DNA of 64,000 nt from Cordylochernes scorpioides. Lineage: Eukaryota > Arthropoda > Arachnida > Pseudoscorpiones > Chernetidae. The notes below the pieces were generated by a model that did not search any database, was not told the origin of the DNA, and saw nothing but the letters and a program-made list of their open reading frames with translations. The stretch lies in assembly GCA_030710605.1 (NCBI GenBank), contig CP092869.1, forward strand, positions 10,813,425-10,877,424. The letters run 5' to 3'. The position numbers and the translations under genes are program-made. Shown in pieces: positions 10,025 through 21,499 of the stretch; positions within the stretch are counted from its first letter, which is position 1; each line of letters begins with the position of its first letter.

Positions 10025-10440
10025 AATATTTGGAAACGCCAAAAAAACACACAAAAAAGTCTTTATTAGGGACTTGCCCCATACAGATTCTCCAAATTGG
10101 GTAAGGTAATAATTATCTCGTGTTATTTACATAGGTAGTAAGATAGAAATTGAACTGGCTTTACTCTTCATCTCAAAGTCATTCACTTGTTGACTGGTCC
10201 TTACATAATGATGATCTAAAAAATGTATAGTAAGCTATTGCCTTAGATTTGTTTGCTGATATTTTTGAAAGCAATACGTAGGGTGAAATGTTGGCACATT
10301 TAATTTGTTGATATAGGGCCTTCCTCTCTGCATCAAGGGCTGTACAATTAAGCAGGTAATGGGGGAGTTCTTCAGTAATTTCCATGTCACACAGTGTACA
10401 TATTAAGTTTTTGGCCTCAAACGTCAGAACGGAAACGCCA
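10025..10440 (-). pseudogene. LINE ORF2 C-terminal fragment (copy 1)
   Basis: The minus frame reads EITEELPHYLLNCTALDAER and continues KALYQQIKC. The copy at 15005-15431 adds ICTLCDKE before it, giving the C-x2-C...H-x4-C knuckle found at the end of LINE polyproteins. The plus side starts with a CTTTATTAGGGACTTGCCCC block common to both copies. Confidence 0.65.
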
Positions 10441-10502
10441 TTATAAAAAAAAAAAAAAAAAAAAAATTATATTGGATCAATTAGATAGATTTGTGAATAA
10501 AG

Positions 10503-10682
10503 TACAGTAGAACTTGGATAATTCAAAGCCCAAGGAACCGAAAAAAAGACAAAATATCCAAAAATTCGAATTATAAACGTTTTGAATAAAAGGCTTAAAA
10601 GTCTAGGGACCAAGATAAATAAATGAATTAAAGACGTTTTCGAATTAAGATGTTTGAATTATCCAAGTTCTATTGTATTAAG
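10503..10682. repeat. pogo/Tigger-like MITE
   Basis: Inverted ends ACAGTAGAACTTGGATAATT and AATTATCCAAGTTCTATTGT, with ATTCGAATTA-rich arms. CAGTAGAAC-type ends with TA at the borders are typical of pogo elements. It is 180 bp and non-coding. Confidence 0.65.
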
Positions 10683-10699
10683 CGTTGAAACCGTGTTTG

Positions 10700-11330
10700 A
10701 TTTTAGGTAATTTGAGATTTAGATAGATAAATTGATATGAAAAAAAAGTATTCACATATGTTTCACTAGAGATTCATCCTGTTGCATATGCACAACGATA
10801 AAAATTTCTAGTTATATCTAAACAAACTACTAATTTTGCTTATATTTTAAACCTAAAAGTAGATAGCAGTAATTTGAACTTGATAGCTATACTTGGTGTG
10901 AAGGAATGTCTGGTAATCGTTTCACAAAACACTGATGAGAAATTCGGTAGAAGAAATCGCAGTGATGATTCTTTTGTGGGCTGTTGCAAGGATTTAAATC
11001 AGATCACTAAATAGCAGAAAGGAGAGGGTAAAAGTCTCCTTCAAACTAACTTTATTTAAAACATGTTAAGAGGACAGAGGAAAACACCCAACTGGTCAGC
11101 AGCAGGCCAGGCCGTGTTCTGGTCCTTTATTGCCGGCTGGCTCCGCCGGGGCTTGTTTGTTTACAGTCACCCAATCCGTCTGGCCGACGTCCCGAAGTGG
11201 ATCTCCATTATTCCACACTTGGCTTCAGATTGGATAAAATATTTTTTGATTTTTGTACTTTAAACACGAGAGAGATTGAGATTGAAACTACTTTATTTCA
11301 ACGTCCATATAAGATTATATTGTGACGAGG
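10700..11330. other. mostly unassigned; possible retroelement remnant
   Basis: The interval 11060-11230 is GC-richer (GCCAGGCCGTGTTCTGGTCC) with a 66-codon plus frame rich in Trp that I do not recognise. Such a patch in AT-rich DNA suggests an inserted remnant. The rest shows nothing. Confidence 0.3.
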
Positions 11331-11755
11331 AAAATTAGGAAAGACAAACTTCAGGATGACACAGCAATTTATTTAAGGCAAGCACCTTCCAACGGTTTCG
11401 TCTAATGAGCCAGGCCCTCCTAGTCTATTTGTCATTGCAGTAAGGACAGTAGATGTTTATTTTTATTTAAAAGAAATATTCGTGCTTATATGCTTTCATT
11501 TATAATATGAGAATATTTGTATCTAATCATCTTTCTCGATAATAATTCTATCCATTACACAGGGAGAACTATTTACCTAGCAATTTCCTCAGATGTTCGG
11601 TCTATTAACGTCTATTAAGAAAGCTATAGAATTAAGCAGATTTCCTGGAGTCGTTTACCCGGGTTATATTAGCAGATAGCAGACATTACGTAAGTGGTTT
11701 CTAGGATATCCATATAGATAATATTCTAATAGATTCCATGAGCTTTTATATTATA

Positions 11756-12380
11756 CTAGACGAATGACCCGGGCAACGCCCGGGTTTTACCCGATTAAAT
11801 GTTTTTATTCAAATACTATTCGTTACAATTATATAAATAATATATATATATAAATAAGACGAATGACCCGGGCAACGCCCGGGTTTACACGATTAAATGT
11901 ATATTACATATGGAAGATGGACGTAGTTCCCGGAGGGCATCCGCGAGGTCACTCTGTCCCCGCGCAACTGTCCAACCGGGAGCGCCCCCCGCCGTCAAAA
12001 TCGCCACGCGTTCTAGAGGGCGCTGCTCGTGAGCTCAGCCGGCCGGCAGCTGGGAGATCTCATTTACTCGGCGGGGGGGGGGGGGGGGGGGCAGGGAAGA
12101 CACGTGCTGCGCCGTCAGCCAATGGGCGCCGCCCGTCGTCAAAATCGCCGCGTTCTAGAGGGCGCTGCTCGTGAGCTAAGTCGAATAGTTTGGATATATA
12201 GTTTTAATAATTGATTTATATATTTTTTAAAATAGCCTATCATCATCCTCGTTATTTTTTACCTATGTATGGAAATTTTGGTTTGAATTAGTGAACTACT
12301 GCGAATTTGTATACCGGACATACAAACCAACCAACCAACCAACAGACAAACATACAAACATTCATTTTTATATATATAGA
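11756..12380 (-). mobile_element. non-autonomous Helitron, compound 3' end
   Basis: On the minus strand it begins TCTATATATATAAAAATGAA after an A (12381) and ends in GGGCGTTGCCCGGGTCATTC hairpin sequence and CTAG (11759-11756) before T. This matches the A|TC...CTRR|T pattern of Helitrons. A second copy of the 3' hairpin lies internally at 11856-11883, so two ends are stacked. The interior has a 20-bp G run and no Rep/helicase coding. Confidence 0.7.
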
Positions 12381-12394
12381 TATTGTTACACCAG

Positions 12395-12501
12395 ATTGCG
12401 GTTTGGCAGACTCTTCAGCCTTGATTATCTACTCAGACATGTCTTGTAACTTTCAAGAGCGTGTTTCAACCATCCTACAAGTTTATACAGTCAAACTTTG
12501 A
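12395..12501 (+). repeat. low-copy repeat with conserved open frame (copy 2)
   Basis: Partner of the segment at 130-256, lying directly beyond the Helitron end at 12380. The peptide CGLADSSALIIYSDM...ERVSTILQ is shared with conservative changes. Confidence 0.42.
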
Positions 12502-12650
12502 TAATTTGAAGTCCAAGGCATAAAAAAAATCGAATTGTAAACGGAAATTATATTTATAGGAAATTCTAGGGACCATGATTCGAATTGAATCCGAACAAAT
12601 ATTCGAATTAAATACGTTCTAATTAACCAATTTGAATAAACAAATAAATG
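12487..12650. repeat. pogo-like MITE, degenerate
   Basis: ACAGTCAAACTTTGATAATT at left, AATTAACCAATTTGAATAAA at right, and internal ATTCGAATTAAA resemble the element at 10503-10682. Confidence 0.45.
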
Positions 12651-13144
12651 AAACAATAAAATAGAGTTTTTTTTTCAAATAAAATTTTGTGATAATATTA
12701 ACAAACAAGCAATATTTATAATCATTTACTTAAAATAAAATAAACGTTCTTCCCTGATTTGTACTATTATAAAATAAAGGAAGCTTCCAGAGCTAAGTTT
12801 CTTGTGCAACTTTTTATTTTCAAGTTTTCGGACTTGTCAGTCCTTCAACAGGAATATAACTGACAAGTATGACAACTTAACCCTGGAAGCTTCATTTATT
12901 TTATAATGGAACTAAAATGCAATTCAGTCCATTATATAGCTAATTCCTATATATATATAATGGCGTGTCGAAACACATTATAACAGTACTGGGTAGTTGG
13001 TGATCTATGGATACGTTCCTGGAGCCTGGGTTACCTTTATGTCACTACTACTATAGCAGTCACTCTCTCCAGACTTTGGTAAAATTCATCAAGATATATG
13101 TCAAATATTAATAAAACTTATAAGACACAAATATATATACACCA

Positions 13145-13409
13145 ATACCTCGCTTTGCGTCGTTCCGTTTTGCGTTTTTTTCAAAGTTGCGTCGCTGCTC
13201 AATTTTTACTGATTTTCGCTGTGCGTCGTTAGATTTTTGAAGTTGCATTGTTTTGGATTCGAGTCTTTAATTTTTTTTTTTGAATTTTTTTTTCCTAAAA
13301 TATGGCACCACCTTTATTTTTGATTGCGCCTTCACATATTTTCACTTTGCGTCGTTTCAATTTGCGTCGTGTTTTTTTTAGAACGTAACCCCGACGCAAA
13401 GCGAGGTAT
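13145..13409. repeat. MITE with GCGTCG-rich inverted ends
   Basis: ATACCTCGCTTTGCGTCG at left and its exact reverse complement CGACGCAAAGCGAGGTAT at right. Internal TTTGCGTCG words recur in both halves. About 265 bp, no coding, family unknown to me. Confidence 0.75.
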
Positions 13410-13739
13410 GGGTATAGTATAAATAGAAAGTGTAACAGAAGGATGGTATTCTTGTACCAAAAGAAGTACATTTCCCTTTAAAAAATCAATAACAAAGAAT
13501 GACAATTATGTATAGTGATTTTAAATATTATTAATCAATTTTTTAGATAGATAGAATGAATATTGAGAAATATATATAGTTACGTTTGTTGTAAGTTAGC
13601 TCAAATCAATAATGGAGAATAACATATCCGCAATCACTATATTTACCATTTTTTAAAATTTATATATAAAAGGGCGTACCTGGATCTGTAAAGAAAAAAA
13701 AACTATTTTTTTCTCAATGATAATGCATAATTTGGATTA

Positions 13740-14993
13740 TCTATATATATAAAAATGAATGTTTGTATGTCTGTTTGTTGGTTTGTATGCCCGGTATGCA
13801 AATTCGCAGTAGTTCACTAATTCAAACCAAAATTTCCATACATAGGTAAAAAATAACGGGGATGACGATAGGCTATTTTAAAAAATATATAAATGAATTA
13901 TTAAAACTATATATTCAAATTATTCTACTTAGCTCACGAACAGCGCCCTATATCAAGTACTAAAAGGTTATAAATACGTTTAAAATCTAAATCTTCTCAA
14001 TATTTTATTAATAATAGTTCGCTTAATAACACATACGTTTAGAATACTTGATCTAAATCTAAATATTTATAGACGCTCGCTCGATTTGAAGATTTATATA
14101 TTTTCATTTTTAGATATAACTGATCTAATTCGCCGTTTAAAATAACTGCTCTAATTCGAAATATTTGGTATGTTTTATTTGTGTTCACCCTATTTCTATT
14201 TATTTGAAGTATTATAATTTCCATGTTTCAAAAACCTATTTCAAAAAGGTCGTTAGAAATATGTAAGGCCTGAAATAGCTTTACATGCGCATATTTATGA
14301 TGCAAAGCGTAGCTTAATGGTTAGGTGTACGGCTTTGTATTTCCACAACCTTGGTTCGAAACTTAGCCTGGGTGTTTTTTTTTATATTATTGAAGCAAAG
14401 TTTTTTTACAGTACCTAAATTTCCATACATAAGTAAAAAATACGGGGAAGACGATAGGCTATTTTTAAAAATAAATAAATCTATTATTTAAACTATAAAT
14501 TCAAATTATTCTACTTAGCTAACGAACAGCGCCCTCTATCAAGTACTAAAAGGTTATAAATACATTTAAAATCTAAATCTTCTCAATATTTTATTAATAA
14601 TAGTTCGCTTAATAACACATACGTTTAGAATACTTGATCTAAATCTAAATATTTATAGACGCTCGCTCGATTTGAAGATTTATATATTTTCATTTTAGAT
14701 ATAACTGATCTAATTCGCCGTTTAAAATAACTGCTCTAATTCGAAATATTTGGTATGTTTTATTTGTGTTCACCCTATTTTTATTTATTTAAAGTATTAT
14801 AATTTCCATGTTTCAAAAAAATATATATAGTTAAAAACCCTTTTCAAAAAGGTCGTTTGAAAAATTTAAACGAAATATTTATAGACGCTCGCTCGATGAG
14901 CAATGCCCGAGGAATGCTCTAACCAAATATATATTCACTAGGGCAGATAAGCACTCGGGTAAATCCCGGGCGTACCCCGGGTCACCCTGCTAG
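13740..14993 (+). mobile_element. non-autonomous Helitron, 1.25 kb
   Basis: Starts TCTATATATATAAAAATGAA directly after A13739. It ends with the hairpin CCCGGGCGTACCCCGGG and CTAG (14990-14993) directly before T. The interior holds a direct duplication (13920-14225 and 14515-14810) and a tRNA-like segment at 14300-14358. There is no helicase. Confidence 0.82.
14300..14358 (+). ncRNA. degenerate tRNA-like segment inside a Helitron
   Basis: GTAGCTTAATGGTTAGG resembles a pol III A box and D arm. 30 nt later CTTGGTTCGAAACTTAG resembles the B box and T arm. The acceptor stem is not convincing, so it is at best a tRNA relic. Confidence 0.4.
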
Positions 14994-15004
14994 TATATTA
15001 TAAA

Positions 15005-15431
15005 CACAAGGTAATACACACACAAAAGCCTTTATTAGGGACTCGCCCCATACAGATTCTCCCAATTGGGTAAGGTAATAATCATCTTGTATTATTTACA
15101 TAGAAAATTGAACTGGCTTTACTCTTCATCTCAAAGTCATTCACTTGTTGACTGGTCCTTACATAATGATGATCTAAAAAAAATTTTAGTAAGCTATTGC
15201 CTTAGATTTGTTTGCTGATATTTTTGAAAGCAACACGTAGAGTGAAATGTTGGTGCATTTAATTTGTTGATATAGGGCCTTCCTCTCTGCATCAAGGGCT
15301 GTACAATTAAGCAGGTAATGGGGGAGTTCTTCAGTAATTTCCTTGTCACACAGTGTACATATTACGTTTTTGGCCTCAAACGTCAGAACGTGGTTTAACA
15401 TAAGGTAATAAGACCACATCCAAATAAACAA
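15005..15431 (-). pseudogene. LINE ORF2 C-terminal fragment (copy 2)
   Basis: The minus frame contains LTFEAKNVICTLCDKEITEE followed by LPHYLLNC. This is a zinc-knuckle of C-x2-C-x8-H-x4-C type at a LINE protein end. It is nearly identical to 10025-10440, so these are two copies of one family. Confidence 0.7.
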
Positions 15432-15535
15432 ATAGTGTGTGACGTTTCGGTAACAGCGAAGATGGTAACAGCGCTGTTACCGAAAGGTCACACACTATTT
15501 ATTTATTTAGATTTGGTCTTATTACCTTGTGTTTA
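15425..15535. repeat. inverted repeat (palindromic element)
   Basis: AATAGTGTGTGACGTTTCGG and CCGAAAGGTCACACACTATT flank a centre with two GGTAACAGCG copies, with outer arms ACACAAGGTAATAAGACC in inverse orientation. A half copy lies at 31745-31815. Confidence 0.6.
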
Positions 15536-15995
15536 ATTTTTTTCTCAAAATAATTCGAGAGATTGCTCCCCTTTATCAATTTATTACACAGTAAACTTAA
15601 TTTACAAATTATTGTAGATCACATGAAAACAACTTTGTCATTAGTCAAAAATTGTCTCAATTTTTTTTTTTAATTGTTGGAATATAAAATGTATTCACAG
15701 AGTAGCAGAAGTTTTAGGTGAGCTTCATTATCAACAAGGAATATTACTCTTGATGGCTTTTTTGTTTAAGGCTAATATAATAGAGTATTTCACCTCTGTT
15801 TACTAAGGCTACAATTGTTATTGTGCTTTATTGTTAAATTATAAATATAGTATGTTATCTAACTATTATGTTTTAACGTATAAAATTGGGAAAGGCAACT
15901 TCAGGATGACACTGCAATTTATTTAAGCAAAGAACAAATTATTATTTTTTATTTATTTAGATAATCCAGTAGGTTCCTGGAGCCACGCACAGAAG

Positions 15996-16454
15996 TCACC
16001 CGGGCTTTTTGGTTATATTGACAATGTCAGTGGAAGTCCAATTACTGAGGTGGGAAGATTTCTTCCTTGTGAGATTTTCTAGGGATGCTGTACTTAGGTT
16101 GGTGATCCCTAGGAAGGTGGCCGTCAGAAATATTAGTATTGGAAGGTTGGGTAGAGAGGTGAAGTGGTCAACGGTTTGGTCTTCATCTTGGCAATGGAAG
16201 CCAGTTGGATCTTCTATCAATACTTTTGCAAAGTATGCCTGAATGTAACCATGATCAGTCAGAATTTCTAGTGAGGTAAATCCATCTTTGATGTTTTGAA
16301 GCATTGGGAGCTGTAGTTTTGGTGTAGCAGCAATTCTTCGTAGATTTCTGGTGGAGTCATCTTGGATGTAGAGGTCTGTCCACGTTTTATGAGCTATCTG
16401 TTCTTTTTTACCGCACGCGACGCTATTTGGGAGGGTAGTAAAAGATAGTGGCAA
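15996..16454 (-). pseudogene. LINE RNase H / C-terminal fragment
   Basis: A 152-codon minus frame. The part GFHCQDEDQTVDHFTSLPNL resembles the DE-x-QT-[VA]-[ED]-H-[LF] knuckle of LINE polyproteins, with the second cysteine replaced. Upstream text (AHKTWTDLYIQDDSTRNLRR) fits the stretch following the RNase H domain. The first Met is arbitrary. Confidence 0.55.
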
Positions 16455-16849
16455 GTTATAGAGAATATGCTTTTACGAGCTACTAACCAAATTGTATGAT
16501 TTTTGAACCCAAAAAGTTACAAGTTAGAATGTGCTGTGCCTTTTACCGCCTAATCTGACAGTAATTTCCTGTAATACCGCTGTGGACCCAGCAAAGTTAT
16601 ACATTTGGTGAACAATGCAGAGGTTATAGATGATTTCTGCAATCATTTGTGTTCTTGAGGGATTAACATTTATATAATACAAGAGAAGCAATGAGAGAAG
16701 AATCAGTGGTAAATCCATGTATAGTAACTATATTTGCCCCCAATTTACCCAGACTAAATCTATTAGCTTGATTGTCTTTATATAATTTTCCCTGTATATA
16801 AATATCATGTTATCATTAAGTTATATTAGTGTTTTTTTCTGCATGTATC

Positions 16850-16920
16850 CTATATTTCTGCTTGGATTCTGTATAAGACGAAAAGGTCTAAATAAAGCTT
16901 TCTGTTGTTGTTAAGAAGCA
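16850..16920 (+). repeat. LINE 3' tail with (TTG)n
   Basis: GTATAAGACGAAAAGGTCTA, then AATAAAGC and TTGTTGTT. This is a small hairpin, poly(A)-like signal and TTG tail, as in the array ending at 46012. Confidence 0.55.
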
Positions 16921-17139
16921 ATGAAACAAGTTTACACAGAGAGCAGCAGAATATTGTAGCATATTATTTATTACTCAATGAACATTAATTACGATATTTG
17001 TATTTTGATACATTTTAAAATATTCTCATAGCCTCTCTGCTATTTTATTAGTTTTAATATTGTTTTACATTAAATAAATTGCTGTGTAATTATGAGGTTT
17101 GTCTTTCTTAATTTTATACGTTACGCGATATAAACATCT

Positions 17140-17360
17140 TCTTCTTTCGTATCTCTACTCAATCATATTAGGGTATCAAGTTGTGACCCTTGATGGTGTC
17201 TGTTTGACAACCATCATGACTGGGTGAAGTAGAATGCCTTTGTCATTAAGACTGGGAGCACTTCTCAGTGGCAGGCTGACTTAGCTCCAAAAGAAATGGC
17301 CGCCTCTGACATGAGGAACAGACGCCATGTGCAGCCGCTCCTAACATGGAGTACAAACAC
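17140..17360 (-). repeat. repeat S, truncated
   Basis: Contains CTTCTTTCGTATCTCTACTC, then GGTATCAAGTTGTGACCC and GGCCGCCTCTGACATGAGG, the tail half of the repeat seen at 8820-9135, in reverse orientation. Confidence 0.6.
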
Positions 17361-17879
17361 GATATGAACATAAAAAATGATAATCTTCAATAAAAGATAA
17401 ATACTTTGCTACAATATATATATTTATAGTATGGCATAACGAACTCGGACTTCTTTTATCATCTCTCTTGAGAATGTCTCGGCTTCGCCTCAAGCTCTGC
17501 CTGAGTGAATATTCGCTCAACTAATATTGTTTTGAAAATATATGTTATTCGAAAAAGAAATAATAAATAATATTGAGATAAAGGGTTTCTTTTAATTTTG
17601 ATTCCTCTGATGAAAATAATATTTAATTTTACTTTTTTCTCCCCTAATAACTATATATAATCTTATATATACGATGTAATAAATCAGTTTCAATCTCTCT
17701 CTCTCAACTGATATTATATAAGGGAGATTATATTTGGGAATTCTGGAAGTGGAGTTACTGTTATAGTTTCGACACACCACAATATGGAAATTAGCCATAT
17801 AATGACCTTTATATTGTTTATTCTTTCTTTTTCGAATAATTTATAGAGGTAACTGTTACTCCAATAAATAAATAATTAT

Positions 17880-18150
17880 AAATTTATAATGTAATTCTGC
17901 TGTCCTCAAAGCTTATGTCCATAGTTCATCTAAAATACCCATTCCACGAGTCTAGCATCAGTATCAATCTAAAAGGTAGTTCCAAAAATGTAATATAACA
18001 GCTGGATGGTAGATTAAACTGGCAAAACTGCTGGGAGGGTTCACCACTGATGAACCAGGCCCTCCCTTTAATTTTTCCATTGCAGTAAGGGCAGTAGAAA
18101 TTGTTTTATTTTAAAAAGAATCATACGCATCTATAATAGTTTCGAATATA
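17880..18150. repeat. MITE family 4
   Basis: TAATTCTGCTGTCCTCAAAGC at left, GGCAAAACTGCTGGGAGGGT, TTCACCACTGATGAACCAGG in the middle, and GCAGTAAGGGCAGTAGAAATTG with CATACGCATCTATAATAG at right. Confidence 0.6.
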
Positions 18151-18189
18151 CATAAATATATGTGATCATGTTATTATTATTCTAACTAG

Positions 18190-18720
18190 TAGTACAGTAG
18201 AACACCTCTCTCTAATGGACAACACTTAATTGTAGAGCCAAAGTGTCCTTTAGAAAGAGGATTCCTTTTTCCAGAGAGCAGCTAATTGGTAAAATGGTAA
18301 TTTTGGTGATGATATCAAGTACTTTCTACACTATACGTTTTATTGTCCGGCTCTGGAGGATGAGAGGAATTCTCCGTTAAAATATTGGTTATGAAAACAA
18401 TTCGCCATATGTTTTATTGGCATGAGTAGTAAAAACAGGAACAATGCATTGTATTTTTAGATATTCTCGAAAACAGGGTAATAGGCATAACACAGAAACT
18501 AGATCCAACTTGAAGAAAGGTCGATGTTATTCTCCACTTTCTGTAAATAACTGTTTACTTCTGTGTTTACCTATCTAAGGAGAATCCTGTATGAAACGAC
18601 TGTCCTTAATAAATACTTTTTGTTATTGTTGTAATTCTGGCGATGGAATTCACCCTTTGTAAAGAGTTGTCCTCTATCAGTAGTGTCCTCTCATTCAGTA
18701 TATTCTACTGTAGTCATTCT
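18190..18720. repeat. pogo-like element, about 530 bp
   Basis: ACAGTAGAACACCTCTCTCT at left, and GTGTCCTCTCATTCAGTATATTCTACTGT at right. An AATAAATACTTTTTGTTATT tail-like insertion lies at 18598. Only the ends are recognisable; no transposase frame. Confidence 0.5.
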
Positions 18721-19184
18721 GCTAGTAATTTATTGATATATTATCAACATAGTTTCGAACCCCAAAATATGCAAATTAGTTTGCTTTCGGAATAATTTGC
18801 ATATGTTCCGAATAGTCATACAAACAAACCCAATTTTATCTAATCGGAAAACAGTAATATTTGTAATGACAGTAGAATTTAATTATTATTTTGTAATAAC
18901 CATTTACTGGAACCAAATTTGAAATTTAGGCCGTTATATAGCTAATTTCCATATTATGGTGTGTCGAAACACTATAACAGTAACTCCACTTTCAGAATTT
19001 CCAAAAATAATATATAATCTCCCTTATATAATATCATTTGAGAGAGAGAGAGATATTGAAACTGATTTATTACAATGTCCATATAATATTATATAAGGTT
19101 AATAGGGGAAAACAAAAGTAAAATTAAATATTATTTATATCAGAGGAATCCCACTGATGGTCGTCTGGTATGATGTCACGTCCT

Positions 19185-19390
19185 GAAGTCGGACAGATCT
19201 CCCCGACGTCGAGGAATAGCTTCAGACCTCTGCTCAGGTGACAGGTACTCGAGGATGTCCTCCCTGTTAGAAGGGGAGACTATCTCATCCCTGTAATAGT
19301 CTCTATACTGGGGTTCTAGGATGGGGTCGGAATTCAAGCTCTCGTCCTCTACCTGTTGTAAAGTGGTCTGAAGAAGCTGTTTCCTTTGGA
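19185..19390 (-). CDS. unrecognised acidic open segment without Met
   Basis: The minus strand carries an uninterrupted frame to TGA: LLQTTLQQVEDESLNSDP, then QYRDYYRDEIVSPSNRED, EYLSPEQRSE and DLSDFRT. The LQTTLQQ[VA]E block recurs at 19571-19860, so the pair is probably part of a repeated element rather than a host exon. Confidence 0.35.
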
Positions 19391-19570
19391 GAGAGAGAGA
19401 GAGATTGAGATTGACTTAACCAGATTTCAAACTACCCGGACTGCCCAGCAATCAAATACAAGTACTTGTATTAGGTTCTAGTTTGGCGAGTTTTAGAGAT
19501 GGACCAGTTAAATCAGGAATCTCCATGCTGGCAACCAGTTTGGAAGGTGAGCTAACGATGCGGGATATAG

Positions 19571-19860
19571 CTAAGCCAGTTCAGTTAGTAAAGCTTTCTG
19601 CATTCTATACCTTAGAAAAGTAGGTAATAAAATAGAAGGTGATCCATTGTGTCTCTTCCAAGCAGTGAGGACAAATTGGATTCGTTTCAGGAGGCAAGGA
19701 AGCACGATCTTCCAGGACATGATCGTTGCTCGTGAAAATGATGGTAGTGATCTCTCCGGTGTTGGCATTCCAGCTCTCGAACAACTCCTCTGCCTGTTGT
19801 AAAGTGGTCTGAAGAGGTTGAAGATAGAGAAATTCCATCCAGGGAAGTATATCTTGCAAA
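19571..19860 (-). pseudogene. retroelement C-terminal fragment, frameshifted
   Basis: Begins PLQTTLQQAEELFESWNANT and reaches NPICPHCLEETQ. After a frame change MDHLLFYYLLF follows. CPHC...DHLLFY is the knuckle pattern of LINE proteins. It shares its start with the segment at 19185-19390. Confidence 0.45.
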
Positions 19861-20404
19861 AAATATATTATTTAATTGACTCGAGCTTTCAGTCCCATTA
19901 ATAAATTGTTATAATTAACCTTACTTCTGTAGAAGGGCTCCAAGACCTGAAAGCTTAAGAGTCAATTAGAATATTCTTTTCAAGAAACTCTTTTCGGGAT
20001 GGAATTTGTCTCAAATAAAATCCTTCCAGAATTGGTCAAATTCATCTAGATATAGGTGTGGCAAATATTAAGAAAACGCATAAGTCACAAATATATATAA
20101 CATAAAGTTGCGGGAGGATGGTATTAATGTATTAAAAGAAACATCGCTCCCTTCATTTGAAACAATGCCTTTTGGTTAATTACTCCACAGTACAGAAGGC
20201 TTCATATAAACCGCCCCTGTATTGATGAGGGCCATGGCCCTAAATCATGGTATTCAGATTGTTGACTTTTATCTGAATTTGATAAAATAGGTGTTGTGGC
20301 AAATTCTTTATCATCACCTTAACGTTCTGTATTGGAATGATAAACAAAAAATGAATTTTTTTGATGCATTTTAACTGAAGAAGTATTTCTATTGGTACAC
20401 AACT

Positions 20405-20815
20405 GCACTCATGAATAAAACTTGAAGAAGTTTCACTTTTTAGCATGTCTATCGGGATTGAAACAATAAATCTGAAAAATACACTCATGGAAAAGACTTA
20501 AAGAAGTTGTACCTTTTAGCATGTATACCGGGATTGAGACAATAACTCTGAAAGATACACTCATGGACCAGACTTAAAAAGTTGTATCTTTTAGCATGCA
20601 TATCGGGATTGAGACAATAACTCTGAAAGATACACTCATGGACAAGATTCAAAGAAGTTGTACCTTTTAGCATGAATACCGGGATTGAGACAATAACTCT
20701 GAAAGATATTACAATGAACTTTATTGAAGACACACAAGATAACCAAATGTGAACAAAATTGCCTCTGTTCACTAAACACAGGTTTTGTCTATGAGTGTAT
20801 ATTTTCACATACGTT
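20405..20815. repeat. Tc1-type MITE with tandemly repeated left end
   Basis: Four head-to-tail copies of a 76-78-bp unit (ACACTCATGGA-AAGACTT... GAGACAATAACTCTGAAAGA) are followed by the single opposite end TTTTGTCTATGAGTGTA. Compare the simple element at 5920-6122. Confidence 0.7.
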
Positions 20816-20904
20816 GACTTTTATATATAAAGATAGATATATTTCTTTATATAGCGATAGAGCTAAGTTCTTATAGAATGAAATTTTGAAAAGAATATCT
20901 AGGG

Positions 20905-21109
20905 CAGAGTTCGGTAAACTGCGGTTCGCGAGTCACATGCAGTTCTTGGATGTGAAACTGCGGCTCTTTACATAGTTCCATACGCAAATATTATTTATGC
21001 GAGTACTATTTATTATTGCCAATAAAAATATTTCTGGCTCTTTAAAAACTTTGAAATTTTGTAAATTGTGATTTTTGACTATTCCGTCTCAAAAGTTTGC
21101 AGACCCCTG
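20905..21109. repeat. hAT-like MITE
   Basis: CAGAGTTCGGTAAACTGCGG at left and AAAAGTTTGCAGACCCCTG at right resemble hAT ends (CAG-GGTC-GCAAAC). The flanking octamers ATCTAGGG and AGCAAGGG match at 6 of 8 positions, fitting an aged 8-bp target duplication. Confidence 0.6.
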
Positions 21110-21499
21110 AGCAAGGGTGTTATTTTCAAAGCCTTATTATTTGCATCAACCATTAGCCTTGAAGTTAGAGAATCAAGTTTCAATTAACCTAGCGATATTT
21201 GATAAGCTGGGGAATACCTACCATTACAAGGTTAGAACACCAAAAAGGGCTGATGACCATTCTATAAGTGTTTGGAAATCCAGGCAATAATGACTATATC
21301 GAAGTATCCTATGCATGATTAAACAGTTTCCTCATTGAAATAACAAAATATTTTATCGAGGGAATGCCCAAATGGTGAACGGAAGATGGCCGGGAATTAC
21401 AGCGCCGGAAGGTTGCGGCTGTTGCGTAAGTCGCAGCAACGCCAGCGCCTTGATACGAACACTGCGTCGCTGCCACGCCGGTGAGTGGTAGCCTTCTTG

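Noticed and set aside
11863..12214. Gly-run ORFs over the poly-G tract
   Set aside because: Open only because of the homopolymer inside a Helitron; no domain or copy supports coding.
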